From Ceriagrion tenellum (taxonomy: Eukaryota; Arthropoda; Insecta; Odonata; Coenagrionidae): DNA of 64,000 nt. The position numbers and the translations under genes are program-made. Each line of letters starts with the position of its first letter. The stretch's first letter is position 1. The notes under the pieces were generated by a model, which saw only the letters and a program-made list of their open reading frames with translations, did no database searches and was not told the origin of the DNA. This document shows, in pieces, positions 44,201 to 55,946 of the stretch. The stretch covers positions 4,975,258 through 5,039,257 of the forward strand of contig OY720641.1 of NCBI GenBank assembly GCA_963169105.1. Direction: 5' to 3'.

Positions 44201-45265
44201 AGGACGATATTATATTAAAAGAATCAGAAGTAAATGACCTTTCAAAAGTGACATATATGGATGAGTTGAATGTAGTTGTGGATGATGTTGATTTGCAGGA
44301 GTTAGATGAGGACGTGTGGCCTTTACTTCACTACATAAGTGGTTACTGCTCATATAAATCCATTAAGAAACGTAAATGTGGTTATTGTAAATTGCATCTG
44401 ACAGGAGATGATGAGGATGCAAAAGACGACAGAAATCACTTAACAGCTGTTACCAGTAGAGGTGGACTGTGTTATCCCAGTCAGGATGTTGTAACATGTG
44501 TAGCATATGTATATGTTACTGCACAGAAATTGCTGACTGATAAAGAAGACTTGTTTCTTCGAGAAAGATGTCAAAGAAATGTATTGTTTTGTGTATCACG
44601 TAGCAATTTGCCAGACGATATATTTGTTGGGTTTTGTTGTACTGCAAATCACACTGTGTCTGAAATCATTGACAGTATACTTGGTGCTGCAGTCAATATT
44701 CTTTTGAATAATTATACTAAGAGGATCAATGACGGTGTAAATACGAAGAATATAACAGCACTAAAAAGAAAAAGATAGATGAAAATGTCGTTCTGTTAAA
44801 TTTTCCTTGTATTTCTGGGCAAAATAAAAAATAAATATGGCTACAGTGTAAATATAAATACTATTTTGTTTTTACTGAATGTCAGAATCTTACCTTGATT
44901 CCCGATATAATTATGTAATTTTTTAATTAAATTATAATATAATTATAGCTATTGTACATAGTTTATTCCAAATAGTTATTTGTTCAGATAATTCACGATT
45001 TCACTTGACTTCAATTTAAGTTTCAAGATGATTTAACGAAAAAAATAGAAGTGTATGATAAAGATATGCGAGGAATAATTCATTATTTAAACCTAAAGAA
45101 CTTCCTTTTTCTTTTATAAAAGGTAAGTATTAATAATACTAAAGGTCAATAAAGTGACGCAGCTGAAATCGTCTCGAAATTGGTATAGTATTATGACTAT
45201 GACCCCTACCGCTGACGTCACGCAAACAGTGCAGCGGCCTTATTCCTAGGTGGCACTGGACAGAG
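41222..45265 (+). mobile_element. P-element-superfamily transposon (THAP9-like), near-complete, 4,030 bp
   Basis: The element spans 41229-45258. The ends are inverted repeats whose first 23 bp are identical (starting CAGTGCCACCTAGGAATAAG), with looser similarity continuing ~55 bp further (CACTGT, TGACGT, GTCATA). It is flanked by the direct repeat GACAGAG (41222-41228 and 45259-45265). Removing the element and one repeat restores the R4 reading frame exactly. A single transposase gene fills it in the same orientation, with a poly(A) signal AATAAA at 44823. P elements move by cut-and-paste and classically leave 8-bp duplications; here only 7 bp match. Intact ends and a nearly intact gene suggest recent activity. 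Confidence 0.9.
41422..44778 (+). CDS. P-element transposase with N-terminal THAP zinc finger (one in-frame stop)
   Basis: The exons are 41422-41574, 41737-41848 and 42242-44778, with GTAAGT and GTTGGT donors and CAATAG and TATTATAG acceptors, all in phase. Total coding length is about 932 codons, close to human THAP9 (about 900). Residues 1-95 form the THAP domain: Cys6 and Cys10 early, VCELHF supplying the Cys-x2-His, and GAVPSLLPG as the AVPTF box across the second junction. It should bind the element's termini. The catalytic RNase-H-like residues are present: MDE (Asp codon 43069), SDNNS (Asp codon 43315) and DYLE (Asp-x2-Glu, Glu codon 44050). A C-terminal GYC...CGYC cysteine cluster follows. 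An in-frame TAG at 42640 lies 15 nt after an ATG|GTAAGT donor-like site (42625). It is either a nonsense mutation or part of an intron whose acceptor I cannot place in phase. Confidence 0.85.
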
Positions 45266-47230
45266 ACGTCAGATCTCTGGACGGTGAATTGCGTGGTCTA
45301 CGCTGGAGCCAAGGTGTTAACAACCTCCCGAAAGGACTCCTCTCGGGAGGATAAAGCAGCAAAAAGCCTGAAAAAGCTGGATGCCAAGATCACGCTGGCG
45401 CGACAGCAGGCGTCGAGGATTCAGTGTGTGATTGAGTACATCACTACCGGGCAAACCTTTACATCCAAAGTTCGGCGCATTGCGCGCAGCCTCACGTTCA
45501 TCCATCACACACTGAACAAAAACGTGCTGCTTACTGTTAAGCAGCACGAGGTCGTTAGGGTACGGGCGCTTACCGTGGCTAAGAAAAAACTCCTGAAAAG
45601 GAGCAGAGGCGTAAGGGAGAATTCCACCTTTCTCCTTCAGCCGTCCCGTCTCTTTCGGCCTCCTCCGCCTGTTGTTAAATCCCCGCCACCCGTTCATGAG
45701 GTCGAGCGTTTCTGGAAGGATATCTACGAAACGTCGAAGCCATTCAATGGAGACACTCCGGGCATCACACTCTTTAAAGAGTTCTGCGAACGCCACCTAC
45801 TCAATTTGGATGGACCCCTTTCAGTCACGGAAAGTGACATAAAGCACGCTTTCTCTGGCAAGAAGAATTTTGCGGCTCCAGGAATGGATGCCGTGAATAG
45901 CTTCTGGTGGAAGAAGTTCACTTCCACCCATAAACATGTGGCCAGAATGTTCACGTCCCTCATCACAGGTAGAGAACCATTTCCACCTTGGCTGACTGAG
46001 GGACGCACGGTTCTCATTCCGAAAAAGGGAGACTTGTCCAATCCGAAGAAATATCGCCCTATAACCTGTCTAAACATTGTATACAAGGCGTTCACCACGA
46101 TCTTTAGCGACCTTATCCTCCGGCAGATCCAGCCTGTGTGGGAGGAGGTGTACGAGCAAAGGGGATGCAAACGAGGAATCGCGGGCTGCAAGGACAACCT
46201 GCTCATTGACAGGTGAATATGTCAGGATACCGCCCGACATAAGCGAAACCTATCAATGGCCTGGGTGGACTATCGCAACGCTTTCGACACCACTTCGCAT
46301 GAGCTTCTCATCGCCTTGCTGAAGTTGATGAAAGTCCACCCAGGTGTTGTGTGCTGCATCCAACGCCTGTTATCACTCTGGAGAACGCGCTTCGTCTAGA
46401 CATCGGGCAAGCGGACCGTCTCCACTGAATTGGTGACATACCACCGTGGCGTTTTTCAAGGCGACAGCTTGAGCCCCCTCCTGTTCTGTATTTCCCTCCT
46501 CCCCCTCTCCTTCAAGCTGAGACGAGGCCGAGGATGCATGTGCGGTGTACCTGGTGACAGGAAGCACAAGGTCACCAATTTGTTTTACATGGATGACCTT
46601 AAACTCTACGCTTCCAACGCCAAAGACCTACGCGTTGCACTGGAGACCGTACATCAATACAGTGAGGCTATAGGGATGGAATTCGGGTTGGACAAGTGTG
46701 CATCCATCCACCTGGCGAAAGGAAGAATATCGAAGGACAAGGAAGACTCGCAACTCGTTGACGGGAACGTCGTTCGTCATCTGCAAGATGACGAATGCTA
46801 CGAATACCTCGGCGTCCCCCAGCGTCGAATGCAGGAGGTAGCAGCAGTGAAGGAAAGACTCACCGCCAAGTACAGACAGACTCTCAGAAAAATCTGGAGT
46901 TCTGAGCAGTCTAACAAGAACAAGGTTCTTGCCACGAACATGTTCGCGATTCCGACACTGCTGTACACCTTCGGATGCATGAAATGGAATGTCAACGAGT
47001 TGCAAAGCCTCGACCGGGGAACGAGGAAGATGCTGACCATCTATAGAAGTCTTCATCCGACATCTTCCGTCGCCAGATTGCATCTCCCTCGCAGTGTAGG
47101 CGATAGAGGGCTATTGAGCCTGGAGTGCCTCCATAACAGAGTTGTCTTGGGTACAGTTTGCCGTGTGTTCAACAGCACGGACCCCCTGCTCACTCTCGTA
47201 AGGGAGCACGAAGGTGCCGGGGTGGGGGCG
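45266..47230 (+). mobile_element. R4/Dong-like LINE copy 2: RT region, frame broken
   Basis: After the P insertion the frame resumes with DLWTVNCVVYAGAK and continues to 46216: KNFAAPGMDAVNSFWWKKF, EGRTVLIPKKGDLSNPKKYR, PITCLNIVYKAFTTI and RGCKRGIAGCKDNLLID, which are R4/Dong-type signatures. A frameshift near 46210 and a TAG at 46398 separate WVDYRNAFD from FQGDSLSPLLF. The catalytic box FYMDDLKLY (YMDD near 46586-46597) is intact, and YLGVPQ and TLLYTFGCMKWN follow. The element stops near GAGVGAF at about 47225, so ~300 codons including the restriction-like endonuclease are missing. Confidence 0.85.
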
Positions 47231-47279
47231 TTCCTCGGCGTGTTCATTTTGTTCGGGTTCCCACTTCTCCCCAGCTACG
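47231..47279. other. 49-bp unexplained filler at the R4/RTE junction
   Basis: The sequence between the last R4-like codons and the second ACTT repeat fits neither element clearly. It could be diverged R4 coding sequence or junction filler. Confidence 0.4.
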
Positions 47280-48240
47280 ACTTCCCAGCTAGATCTTTTT
47301 CCCCATTTTCTCCTACAACTGCATTCCAGTCTCCTAAGATCACAAGGTTGTCTTGTTGATCTACTTTCATTGGAATTTCCTCGATTTGTTCGTGGATATC
47401 TTCTACTTCTTGGTCTGAATGATTTGACGTAGGCACATACACCTGAATCAATACCATATTCCTTTGATCCTTTTAATTTCAATCATTATAATCCTCTCAC
47501 TAACGCACCAAATCTCCAAAATATTTTGAGCTATTTTCTTCTCCAAAACAAAACCAACCCCCTCCACTTCCTTCTTCGTTTCCTGAGTACGATATTCTAT
47601 TTTCCCTACTCCAGAAGCCACCATTGTTGTGCCACCTAACTTCACTCATCCCCATGACGTTTATTTTCATTATATGCATTTCTAGTTTCAGATTTTCCAA
47701 TCTTCCTCAGTGATCTAACATTCCACGTTGCAATTCTGCACAAACTGCCCTTCTTTTCTTTGTAGCCTCTTGTTGTCCCCTCCCGGAGATCCGAATGGGG
47801 GACTATTACTCCGGAATTTTTAACTCGAGACTGCTTTATCATTCACGCAACTCCTGACAGCCAGGAAAATCCAAATATCCAAAAGGATCTCTAATGAAGT
47901 GGTTTCCCGTTTTCTTCTCCATCCTATGCCGTTGACCTGGTGGTTCATCCACCTTTAGGGAAGGTTTCCCGGCCCTAAGACAAGAGGGTGCCCTTCCTTC
48001 TACCCGCTCCTCCGCCCTCCGGAGAGGCCGTTGGCACTTGGTAGAAGGGGATCTCCTTATCCCGGGAGATGCTCGATTCCTGTATTCGTTAGCCGTTATG
48101 CAAACGTTGCCCCCTCTCCACTACTGGGAGGTGAATATCAGGGTTTTTCCTTCATTGGATCTAGGGCCAAGATGCATTTCCTAGACCCTCGAGTACTTTT
48201 GGAGAGGACTACGTACAGTAAGGGACCATTATAGTTGTGA
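47280..48240 (-). mobile_element. RTE-like non-LTR retrotransposon, N-terminal endonuclease and 5' region (split element)
   Basis: The minus strand encodes IATWNVRSLRK, KINVMGMSEVRWHN, GFVLEKKIAQNIL, VYVPTSNHSDQEVEDI and NLVILGDWNAVVGENGEKDL then AGK. These are the N-terminal APE endonuclease motifs (Asn of TWNV, Glu of SEVRW, Asp/Asn of GDWNAVVG). Small frameshifts occur near 47470 and 47700. Joined to the part ending at 40501 across one copy of ACTT, the codons read L-A-G-K-Y-G-L without interruption. About 390 bp upstream of the ORF (47850-48240), including GGTGGATGAACCACCAGGTC on the minus strand, is probably its 5' UTR. Confidence 0.8.
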
Positions 48241-48884
48241 CAGATCAGTTCAAGGATACTGACTAGGTTAACTAGGTTTTTTTCACTGGTGCTCAGTATC
48301 TTAACACGAATTGAAGATACTAACCTGGCATGCATTCTCCGGCATGATATACTCTTGTATGTTTTAGTACCTTTTCTTGCTATTTATTTGTCGCATTAAT
48401 AATACTAACTAGTAGTTATATCTTGAGTAGCGTATTGCATGGTAGCATGTTCTTCCACGTATCACTCTCCTGGTTTGTGGTCTGACTGCGCACCGTTGCC
48501 CTGACTGCTTTTGGCCTGCGCCTGGCATTCGGGGGAACCTGCGCGGTTCTGATTTGAACTGGGATGAGTGCTGCATGCCTGGTGTGGATTTACCCCGTGC
48601 CACACCCCCTAGTGGTGGCTTGCACGGTATTTCGCAGGGGTAGAATGGACGATTAAGCGGATGTAAAGCAAGAATATCAATCAACTGTTCGAAATTTAAG
48701 GCAAGTAACTGTTTGGACATACATTGGTTACTTGGTGTTTGTGCCGGAATGTGGTAACCCCAATGAAATTTTATTATTTTTGATTTTACCCTCCTTTTTC
48801 ATTTTGAACGCTCACCTAGCCTAGTTTTTGCTCATCTCGCCAGTTGGCGTAGTTTTCTTTTTTCTGGATAGACAAAGAACAAAA
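48241..48884. other. unassigned spacer; possible diverged CR1-like terminus
   Basis: At 48590-48650 CCCGTGCCACACCCCCTAG, GGCTTGCACGGTATTTCGCA resembles the CR1-like 3' terminus, but no coding tail precedes it. Nothing else was recognised. Confidence 0.3.
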
Positions 48885-49440
48885 TATGCTACTTCGCTCT
48901 GGTTAGGCCGCACCTCGGATACGCCGCGAGCATTTGGGACCCTGGTCAAATAGATTTAACCAAAAAAATTAATAAAATACAAAGGACAGCGGCGCGCTTC
49001 GTTAAAAACTGCTACGAGCGTACATATAGTGTCTCACAACTTTTAGAGGGATTAAGGTGGGAGCCCCTAGAGACTCGGAGGCTACACGCTAGGCTTAGTT
49101 TGCTTGAGAAATTCAGAACTGGTGTTTTTCAGAGCGACTGAGACAATATTATCATGAATCCTCACTACATCTCTAGGTCTGACAGAAGCGATAAAATAAG
49201 AGGAATACACTGCCAAACAGATAGGTACGCTCGTCTATCTCGATCTATCACACTCGTTCTTTCCGCGCACAATAAGCGACCACACTAAAAACTAAGCGCC
49301 ACTTAATACACGTCACCATTTCACCTCAAAAAACCTTATCCCTTACATTTTTACACGGCTGGTGTCTTAACACCCCCTGCCAAACGCCCATTCGGCGGCT
49401 CGGAGGGAAGTATGTAGATGTAGCCCGCGTTATGCATACA
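48885..49440 (+). mobile_element. CR1-like LINE 3' fragment, plus copy
   Basis: The coding tail includes GLRWEPLETRRLHARLSLLE-like codons, preceded by LVRPHLGYAASIWDPG and RTAARFVKNCYERTY. The 3' UTR ends at TATGTAGATGTAG. Compared with 32550-33840 it carries a ~25-bp extra segment (CTCGTCTATCTCGATCTATC) before the CGTTCTTTCCGCGCA block. A stop replaces the codon after FQSD. Confidence 0.8.
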
Positions 49441-49639
49441 GCGTAGGCTACATTACGATTTACCATCGCAAGGGATCCTGGACTAGGGGCTTTTTTTCTA
49501 TTACTTGAAGAGTTATCACAGTACGGGCTCAATGACTCTCTAATAGTGCTCTTACCACCTTAATAATATTTCTCCTCATCGAACCTTAATATTTTTTATA
49601 AAAATTATAATATTTTAATAATATTAATTTTCCCTCTCA

Positions 49640-50050
49640 TCGAACGTCGAACCGAAGACGAGGATAGGCTGCAGGCGTTTGAGATGTGGGTGTGAAGAAG
49701 GATGGAGAATGTGCGGTGGACGAAAAGAAAGACTAACGAGGAAGTGCTTGAGATGTTGGGCGAGGAAAGGAAACTGATTGAAATTCGAGATCGGCAGAAT
49801 AGGTGGCTGAAGGATGTGATAAAGGGTTGCTGCTGATGAGTGTGATATGATAGGGAAGGACGTTGGGCAAGCGGGAAAAGGGGAAGAAAGGGAATGGGGT
49901 TCAATGGACGGGATGGAGAAGAGTAGATCGTATGCTGAGGCGAAAAATGATATCTTAAGAGTGAGACAGACCTCTGAATGTGTAGAAAACCGGGAAGAGA
50001 TTCTCTGACACTCAGCGAAACCTACCTTAACCGGTAGAATGCTTAAAAAA
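49640..50050 (+). mobile_element. non-LTR retrotransposon C-terminal fragment and 3' UTR
   Basis: It encodes EDEDRLQAFEMWV, a stop, RRMENVRWTKRKTNEEVLEM, GEERKL and a frameshifted DRQNRWLKDVIKG, then the family 3' UTR (GAGATTCTCTGACACTC, CCGGTAGAAT). A second partial copy of that 3' UTR signature is at 50325-50370. Confidence 0.75.
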
Positions 50051-52588
50051 AGAGGTGCATTACTGAAAAACTACTGGTCCCGCATAAAAAATCTTAGTAA
50101 CTTTTGTCAGATTTTTAAGTTTTACCAAGTAGCTTAATGGCATACATGACGGTTCATGAAACACTTTGGCACTCTGAGCATAATGAGTTTTGATGAACAT
50201 TTTTTTATTATTTAATTGCCATAGTGAAGTTATAAATGTCTTAATTGGGTATCCTTCAAAGGTAGGGGCCAAAAAAGTATTTCTCGCCCGGATACGGGTA
50301 GTGCTCTAATACTAAGTAGTATGGAGGAGATTCTCTGACATTAAAAAAAACCTACCTTAACATATGAAATTTAAAAAAAAATTGAACCTTTCTATCGGAT
50401 TTTTATTGGTAAATCTCTCCCAACCATTTGATCCTTGTCGGCCTTCGAGAACGTCACCTATTGATTCCAGCCTCTGTTGTTACGCAGCGGGAGTCAATTA
50501 TAGAGCATATTTACTCTGCTCTGGCAGTTAATTATAGCACAAGGTAATTATTGATTAATTAATTTTGTCATTCAGCGTGTGTTTCAATTCCACCTCATCA
50601 TATCACCCGTCTCGCTGTAATAGAGCTAGTGTCGTTGATCTTTTAATTTTGTTTTATCCTCCTTTGCACTGTATATGTCATAAGCCGCTCATAAAAATGG
50701 TTAAATTAGAGAGAAGGTAATCCATAGGCAAATGTGTTATAACATAACCTTTTTCCTGAACTGAAATATTAATTTCCAATATTGCGTCGAGTTTTGCTCG
50801 GATCCCTTCCTCATTCAGAGAGATACATATCAAACTTAATACGACCACTTTCATGGTAAAGAAGGCTCCACCACGTTTATTTATATTTCAAAAATTTCTT
50901 TGGCTTTTTTCATTAAATGAAGCTTCAGTGTTTAACTAAGGTAATTTTCTTTTCATTTCCATGTCTTCCTGTAGGGTCGTTTTCAGTCATGTCGTTTACG
51001 TGGGTCGGTTTCTCAAATGAGAGGCTTTACAAATATGACATTCACAAATTTCAACATCGCTGGGAGCAGCGTAAATGTTTCATTTTGTGGAATAGGTCGG
51101 ACGAGTAGCAAGTCGTGGGATACGTACTTTATGTGAGAATCTTTCATCCTTAAAACGAAAGGTGAATCTAAATTGCGTCAATTTCCCTCAACCATTTAAT
51201 TACTGTTGACCATGGAAAGGTAGCAAAATCTATTTTACCTGTAGGTGTAGCATTTTGACTGAACCGTGGGCGTCAAAATAAAAATGAATTGAGAACATTC
51301 TAGTATTTTCATTTTACTTTTCGTACCAACAGAAAATGGGGATTTTTCTCAAAGATGTTTGCGAATGCGATGGGAAATTAGGTATAAATAACTATAAGAA
51401 TAACGTTTTTTTAAAATAATTATGTGGTTAAATACTACGGAAGCATGTGAAATAAGTTTGGTAAAGCATTGTGGCCGCATATTTTCTTTCCTTGATTTTT
51501 AATATCTCGTTTTTTTTAAATCTGCATTTCCCAATCTGCCGAAATCCAAAACGATTCACTCTATTTCAAAGAGCGAAATTTTGTTGGAATAACCTGAAAA
51601 ATAATTGTAAACATTCTTGAGCAAAATATATTTACGTTTTCATTACAAACCGATTATTATAAACGATTCAAATTATATATAAAGAATGCGATACATGTCA
51701 GCTCGCGTTGGAATTATTTCCCGAAGGGAGAGAAAGTTTTTTCGTGACGAATGACAGAATGTCATCCAAAATGAAATCACGAGAAGGCTTTTTTATGGAA
51801 AAAGGACAGTTGAAGGTCGTCTGAAAGAAATTAATGCAAGGGGAAAGGGAAACGACTGAGACTTATACCCAACTATGCATCTCCGTAAGAACACGGTTTT
51901 TCAGAATATCAAGAGCGAAATTCTCATTTGGTATAATAGTCATGTGCGGTTGATAGGAAAATTGTTCTCATAAACAGAACGATAGTTCCATGATGTTGAT
52001 TGAAATACGCAATCTTATATCTGAGCTGTTTACTGAAAAATGTGCCTGTGTTGTTGCAGTCTTCCAACGAATGGAAGGGGAAAAAAATGACTGAAATATT
52101 GAAAATCGAGCTAAAATAAACGAAATCCAATCCTAATCACCTATCACACTTTTGACAACGACATTTTGACTGGCAATGACTCGTCGGAGTCCAGTAATTT
52201 AAGTGATTCCACCCAAAAAATGACAAAAGTGTAATGTCATAAATTTTCAGGCAGGTAATAGGAAAAGTGTTCTATGACTGCAATTAACAAAAAAGCTACC
52301 ATTAGACGCTACATTTGTTCCAGACTGAAATGTAGTGGCGTTGAATATAGTAATTGTTCAAAATAATTTTTTGGGTGAAATTAATATGAAATGAGTGCAA
52401 ATAATATTTTTCCTCCTAACAAATGTGCCATTTTCGCAAAAAATTATGTATCAGAAGCTGACAGGTTATTGTATGGTTATGAAATACAGTCTCTACTACT
52501 TTTTGGTTTTTAAATCATTAGGAACAGGTTGGAGAGATTTAAGTCAAAGTTTCTTTTAACTCGATGGAAACGGGGTTGAAGTTAGCTG
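50051..52588. other. 2.5 kb unassigned DNA
   Basis: Apart from the 3' UTR trace at 50325-50370 (GGAGATTCTCTGACATT), I recognise nothing. The base composition is AT-rich, and the ORFs of 60-70 codons lack motifs. Confidence 0.4.
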
Positions 52589-53195
52589 ATATACATACAT
52601 GTATACATACATACCTACCACGCCGTTCCCTTCCGGGGTAGACACAGTCACCAAGTTTAACTGATAAACACACATTTGTACACCTAACTCTGCTTCAATA
52701 ATTTCCTCCATACTGACCTATCCTTGCAAAGCTCTTTCACCTCATTTACCCCAATACACTGCTTCATACACGCCCTCCTGTTTTTAAGACTCCTAATTTT
52801 CCTCCTCCTAAGAATTTCCTCTACCACATTCAACCACAATTTACTCGGGCTACCTCTACCTCTCACACCATTCAATCTACTCTCATATATCTGTTTCGTT
52901 ATTCGACTCTCATCCATTCTCTCAACATGGCCAAACCAACGAAGCATACTCCTTTCATACACTTCCATTTCTGGAGCATCTAACCCACATTTATTTATTA
53001 TCCACTCATTCCTGACTCTATCCATTCTACTTTTTCCGCAAACACTCCTCAGATAATTCATACCCACGGCGTTTAGTCTACCCTTAAGTCTATCCTGACA
53101 TACCCATGTTTCACTACCATACAACAAAGTGGAGAGAAGTACACTTTAGCACACGGCGATTTTCGCTTCCTTAGACAGGCACTCATTCTGATATG
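52589..53195 (-). mobile_element. RTE-like retrotransposon 3' fragment, copy B
   Basis: The minus strand begins further 5' than copy A, with SKEAKIAV before a stop, then TLLYGSETWVCQDRLKGRLN, LRSVCGKSRMDRVRNEW, VERMDESRITKQIYESRLNG and WRKLLKQS. The 3' UTR ends in a TATG/TACA tetranucleotide run (52589-52617). The 147-codon C-terminal frame is open. Confidence 0.85.
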
Positions 53196-53284
53196 GGCGT
53201 AGAAAAAGCGTTTATCAAATATATTGCTGTGGAATAATCTACAGAATAAGTATCTTAATCATTTTTCCTTATAACTCAGCTTGA

Positions 53285-53670
53285 TAAGTGGCGTAGCGTT
53301 GAATGGGGAAGAATCGTAGACCCACAGAAGGGAAGACGAGAAAGGGCTGCAGACATTTGAGATGTGGGTGTGGAGAAGGATGGAGAAGGTGAGGTGGACG
53401 AAAAGGAAGACTAACGAGAAAGTACTTGAGATGGTGGGCGAGGAAAAGAAACTTTTGAATGAAATCCTAGATAGGCAGAGCAGGTGGCTGGAGGATGTAA
53501 TAAAGGGTGATGGGTTGCTGAAGAATTTGATAGAGGGAAGGATGTTGGGCAAGCGGGGAAGGAGAAGATAGAGAATAGGTTTAATGGACGGGATGAAGAA
53601 GGGTAGACCGACCGCTGAGGAAAAAAGGGATTACCAGAGGTAGATGGTCCCCTGAAAGCGGAGAAAAATA
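53285..53670 (+). mobile_element. non-LTR retrotransposon C-terminal fragment
   Basis: It encodes FEMWVWRRMEKVRWTKRKTN, EKVLEMVGEEKKLLNEILDR, QSRWLEDVIKGDGLLKNLIE and GKRGRRR, then a frame break. It belongs to the same family as the copies at 1990, 3437 and 49640, and sits tail-to-tail with RTE copy B. Confidence 0.8.
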
Positions 53671-55559
53671 ATAATTCAGGACTTCTGCTATTATTTTCAA
53701 ACAGTATGAGGGAGAAAGTTGGATTCGGTACTTTTTCGACCATTGTAATCGTGGCAGAACCTCAGTTTATTCTCAGTGATTTCAGAGCTTCCAGTTTATT
53801 GCACAAATGCATTGAAATGGAAATCTGTTTGTTAGAAATATGGACGATACTGTCTTGTGTATGTTTTATGGGAATTGACTTTCAGCTCTCATGGCTCAGT
53901 TCACTCAACCCTGACATGTGGTCCCTGGGCATCGCGGACACCAATTCCTTTTGACCGATGAAAACCGCTCGGATCCGATGTGCTCCCACATAAGCTCTGG
54001 ATTTGAGCCAAAAAGCGTCGAAATTGCGTGCGCTGCCCCGGGGAACCCGATAAATATGTCTCTCCGTTGGACGAGTTTCTCGGGCGGTGAGAAAGGAATA
54101 GAATTGTAAAATTGAATAAAGGGTTTCTAGTTTTTTTTTCTGTTCGCCCTTAATCTACTGAAGTACTTTACTGCTAGTGTCCAATTCGGCCGAAAAATTG
54201 TGGGGATGACATATTCGTATAAGTTGCCGATTAAAATTAAAAAATGTGCCATGGGAGACGCTGGGGACTACTCGGAAGCTATGACAACGCAGGGCGTGGA
54301 TTTCTTCAAAATGTCTGGTCACGTGATTATGAAGCGGAGTTACCAAGCACGCAACGTGGTCGACTGCCGACTTTTAGATGTCTTCGGCAGTAAAATGTAA
54401 ATCGTAGCGCCTTTCCGAAAACCCAACTACTTTTCAGGAAAATGGATCATTTGACGACAAAATTAGAGACTTTACATATCTTTATTTCGATTTACAACAG
54501 ATTGAAAAACAGAGTCGTTTCACAGAAACGAAAAACATTCGACTCTCTGAAACACAGCTATGACAACACAGCTAAATGAAATGGGACCTACAATCCCCAA
54601 AATAATAAAAGTTACAACCGATTGTCTTCAATGTCGACTTTCTTAAAGTCCCAAAATTCTTTTGAAGAATTCGTCAGAATTTGTACGCGGGTGTTTATCT
54701 GTTTTATATAATGGAAGAAAACGGAACAAACTAGCATTTGTATGAAGAAACGGTGAGTCTGTGGATTGATTCAGAAGGTAAAGGCCTTTGGCTCAAATCC
54801 AGTTTTTTCTTCTTTGAAATGTCCAAGTCTCTCGCGCTCTTTTGAGTTGGATGGAGGGGTAATCATGGGTCAATAATCGCACGTTTTTTAATTCGAAATA
54901 ATTCTTGGACCACATTTCGCCAAACGCATTTGTTTGTACTCCTGAACTCTCGATACAGGGAGCAATGGAAATAATTTAAGTTTTTATGACTTGAGTTTTT
55001 GACGCGGAATTTGAACTTTAGATTAGTATATAATGAACTATGTTTGTTTTGAACATTGAACGCGGCCTGACACGCTGATATTAGGTTGCAACATTTGCAC
55101 TCATTAGATATGTATAATGTCGTGTTTTGAAGAAAATCATCTACATATAACGAATTATTACGAGATATTCGTTCTTGTATCATAATTCCAGGTTAAAACA
55201 TGATTAAATTGCAAAAGAAATAAGTGTGAGGCAATTTTTTTCCTTTTATCCACAGATAGTACTAATGAAGGAATGTACATTATTTTTTCGAGGACTGCGT
55301 GTCCTATAGAACGTAGAACAAATATATACTCTGACTCTGCGGTATGATTAATTTTTGCAAATCATAAAACTATCACAAGTATAAACCTGATAAAATTACA
55401 AACCATTCCGAACATTGTGACATGACATAAACAGAGTGAAACTAATGAGTTCTTGTGCGCAAGTTTCGCGCTAATCTGCAGAGAAACAAAAATCCTTCCG
55501 ACCACCGTATGAGTCCTAGAGACCCCTTCCGTATAATATTTCCGCTTCCACTTCAATTG
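53671..55559. other. unassigned upstream region of the host gene
   Basis: I see no transposon protein and no convincing exon. The 54863-55183 minus ORF is Asn/Lys/Ser-rich and AT-driven. Regulatory sequence for the downstream gene could lie here, but I cannot point to specific sites. Confidence 0.35.
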
Positions 55560-55946
55560 GAGGAAAACTGCGTGGGCTACGGGCCGCGGAGTGAGTATGA
55601 ATGACGGCTTCGCGCCCACATGTGAGTGGGCGGGCCGAGTGCCTCACGTGGGAGTTTTGGATCACAGAGTTAGATGCGAGGGCTTATTTGCCAGAGGTCA
55701 GACCCTTTCCATGTACTATACACACCCCCGTCTTTTGAGGGAGAGACAGAGGTAGCGAGCTTTCATACCGATCGTAGCGTAAAAGTCGCCTTCGCCTGCC
55801 CGCTCGGCTATTGATTTTCCGCCCGCCCGCCAGCCAGCCAACTAGCGGCGCCTGGCAGTTCCGTTCGCAGCCCACAGAGCGCCGACGGTCGCCAGGGATT
55901 ACACCACATAACGTCTGTCCAACGTTCTCCGAGGGCCCTCGTCGCT
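55560..55946 (+). promoter_or_regulatory. CpG-rich promoter / 5' UTR region of the host gene
   Basis: GC and CpG content rise sharply over the AT-rich surroundings (GGGCCGCGGAG, GGGCGGGCCGAG, CGCCCGCCCGCCAGCC, GGCGCC). The block leads directly into a start codon and a strong splice donor. A GGCAGTT at 55854-55860 resembles an arthropod initiator, but the transcription start is not established. Confidence 0.55.

Noticed and set aside
45317..46206. two ~160-codon minus ORFs
   Set aside because: They are antisense to the R4/Dong-like RT coding region, whose plus-strand motifs are clear.
47111..47482. 123-codon minus ORF
   Set aside because: It runs across the R4/RTE junction, mixing antisense R4 with an out-of-frame RTE endonuclease. 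It is a shadow, not a gene.
54863..55183. 106-codon minus ORF
   Set aside because: It has AT-driven composition, no motif and no supporting splice sites or regulatory context.
55684..55875. minus ORF in the CpG-rich block
   Set aside because: It is GC-driven and lies antisense to the probable 5' UTR of the host gene.
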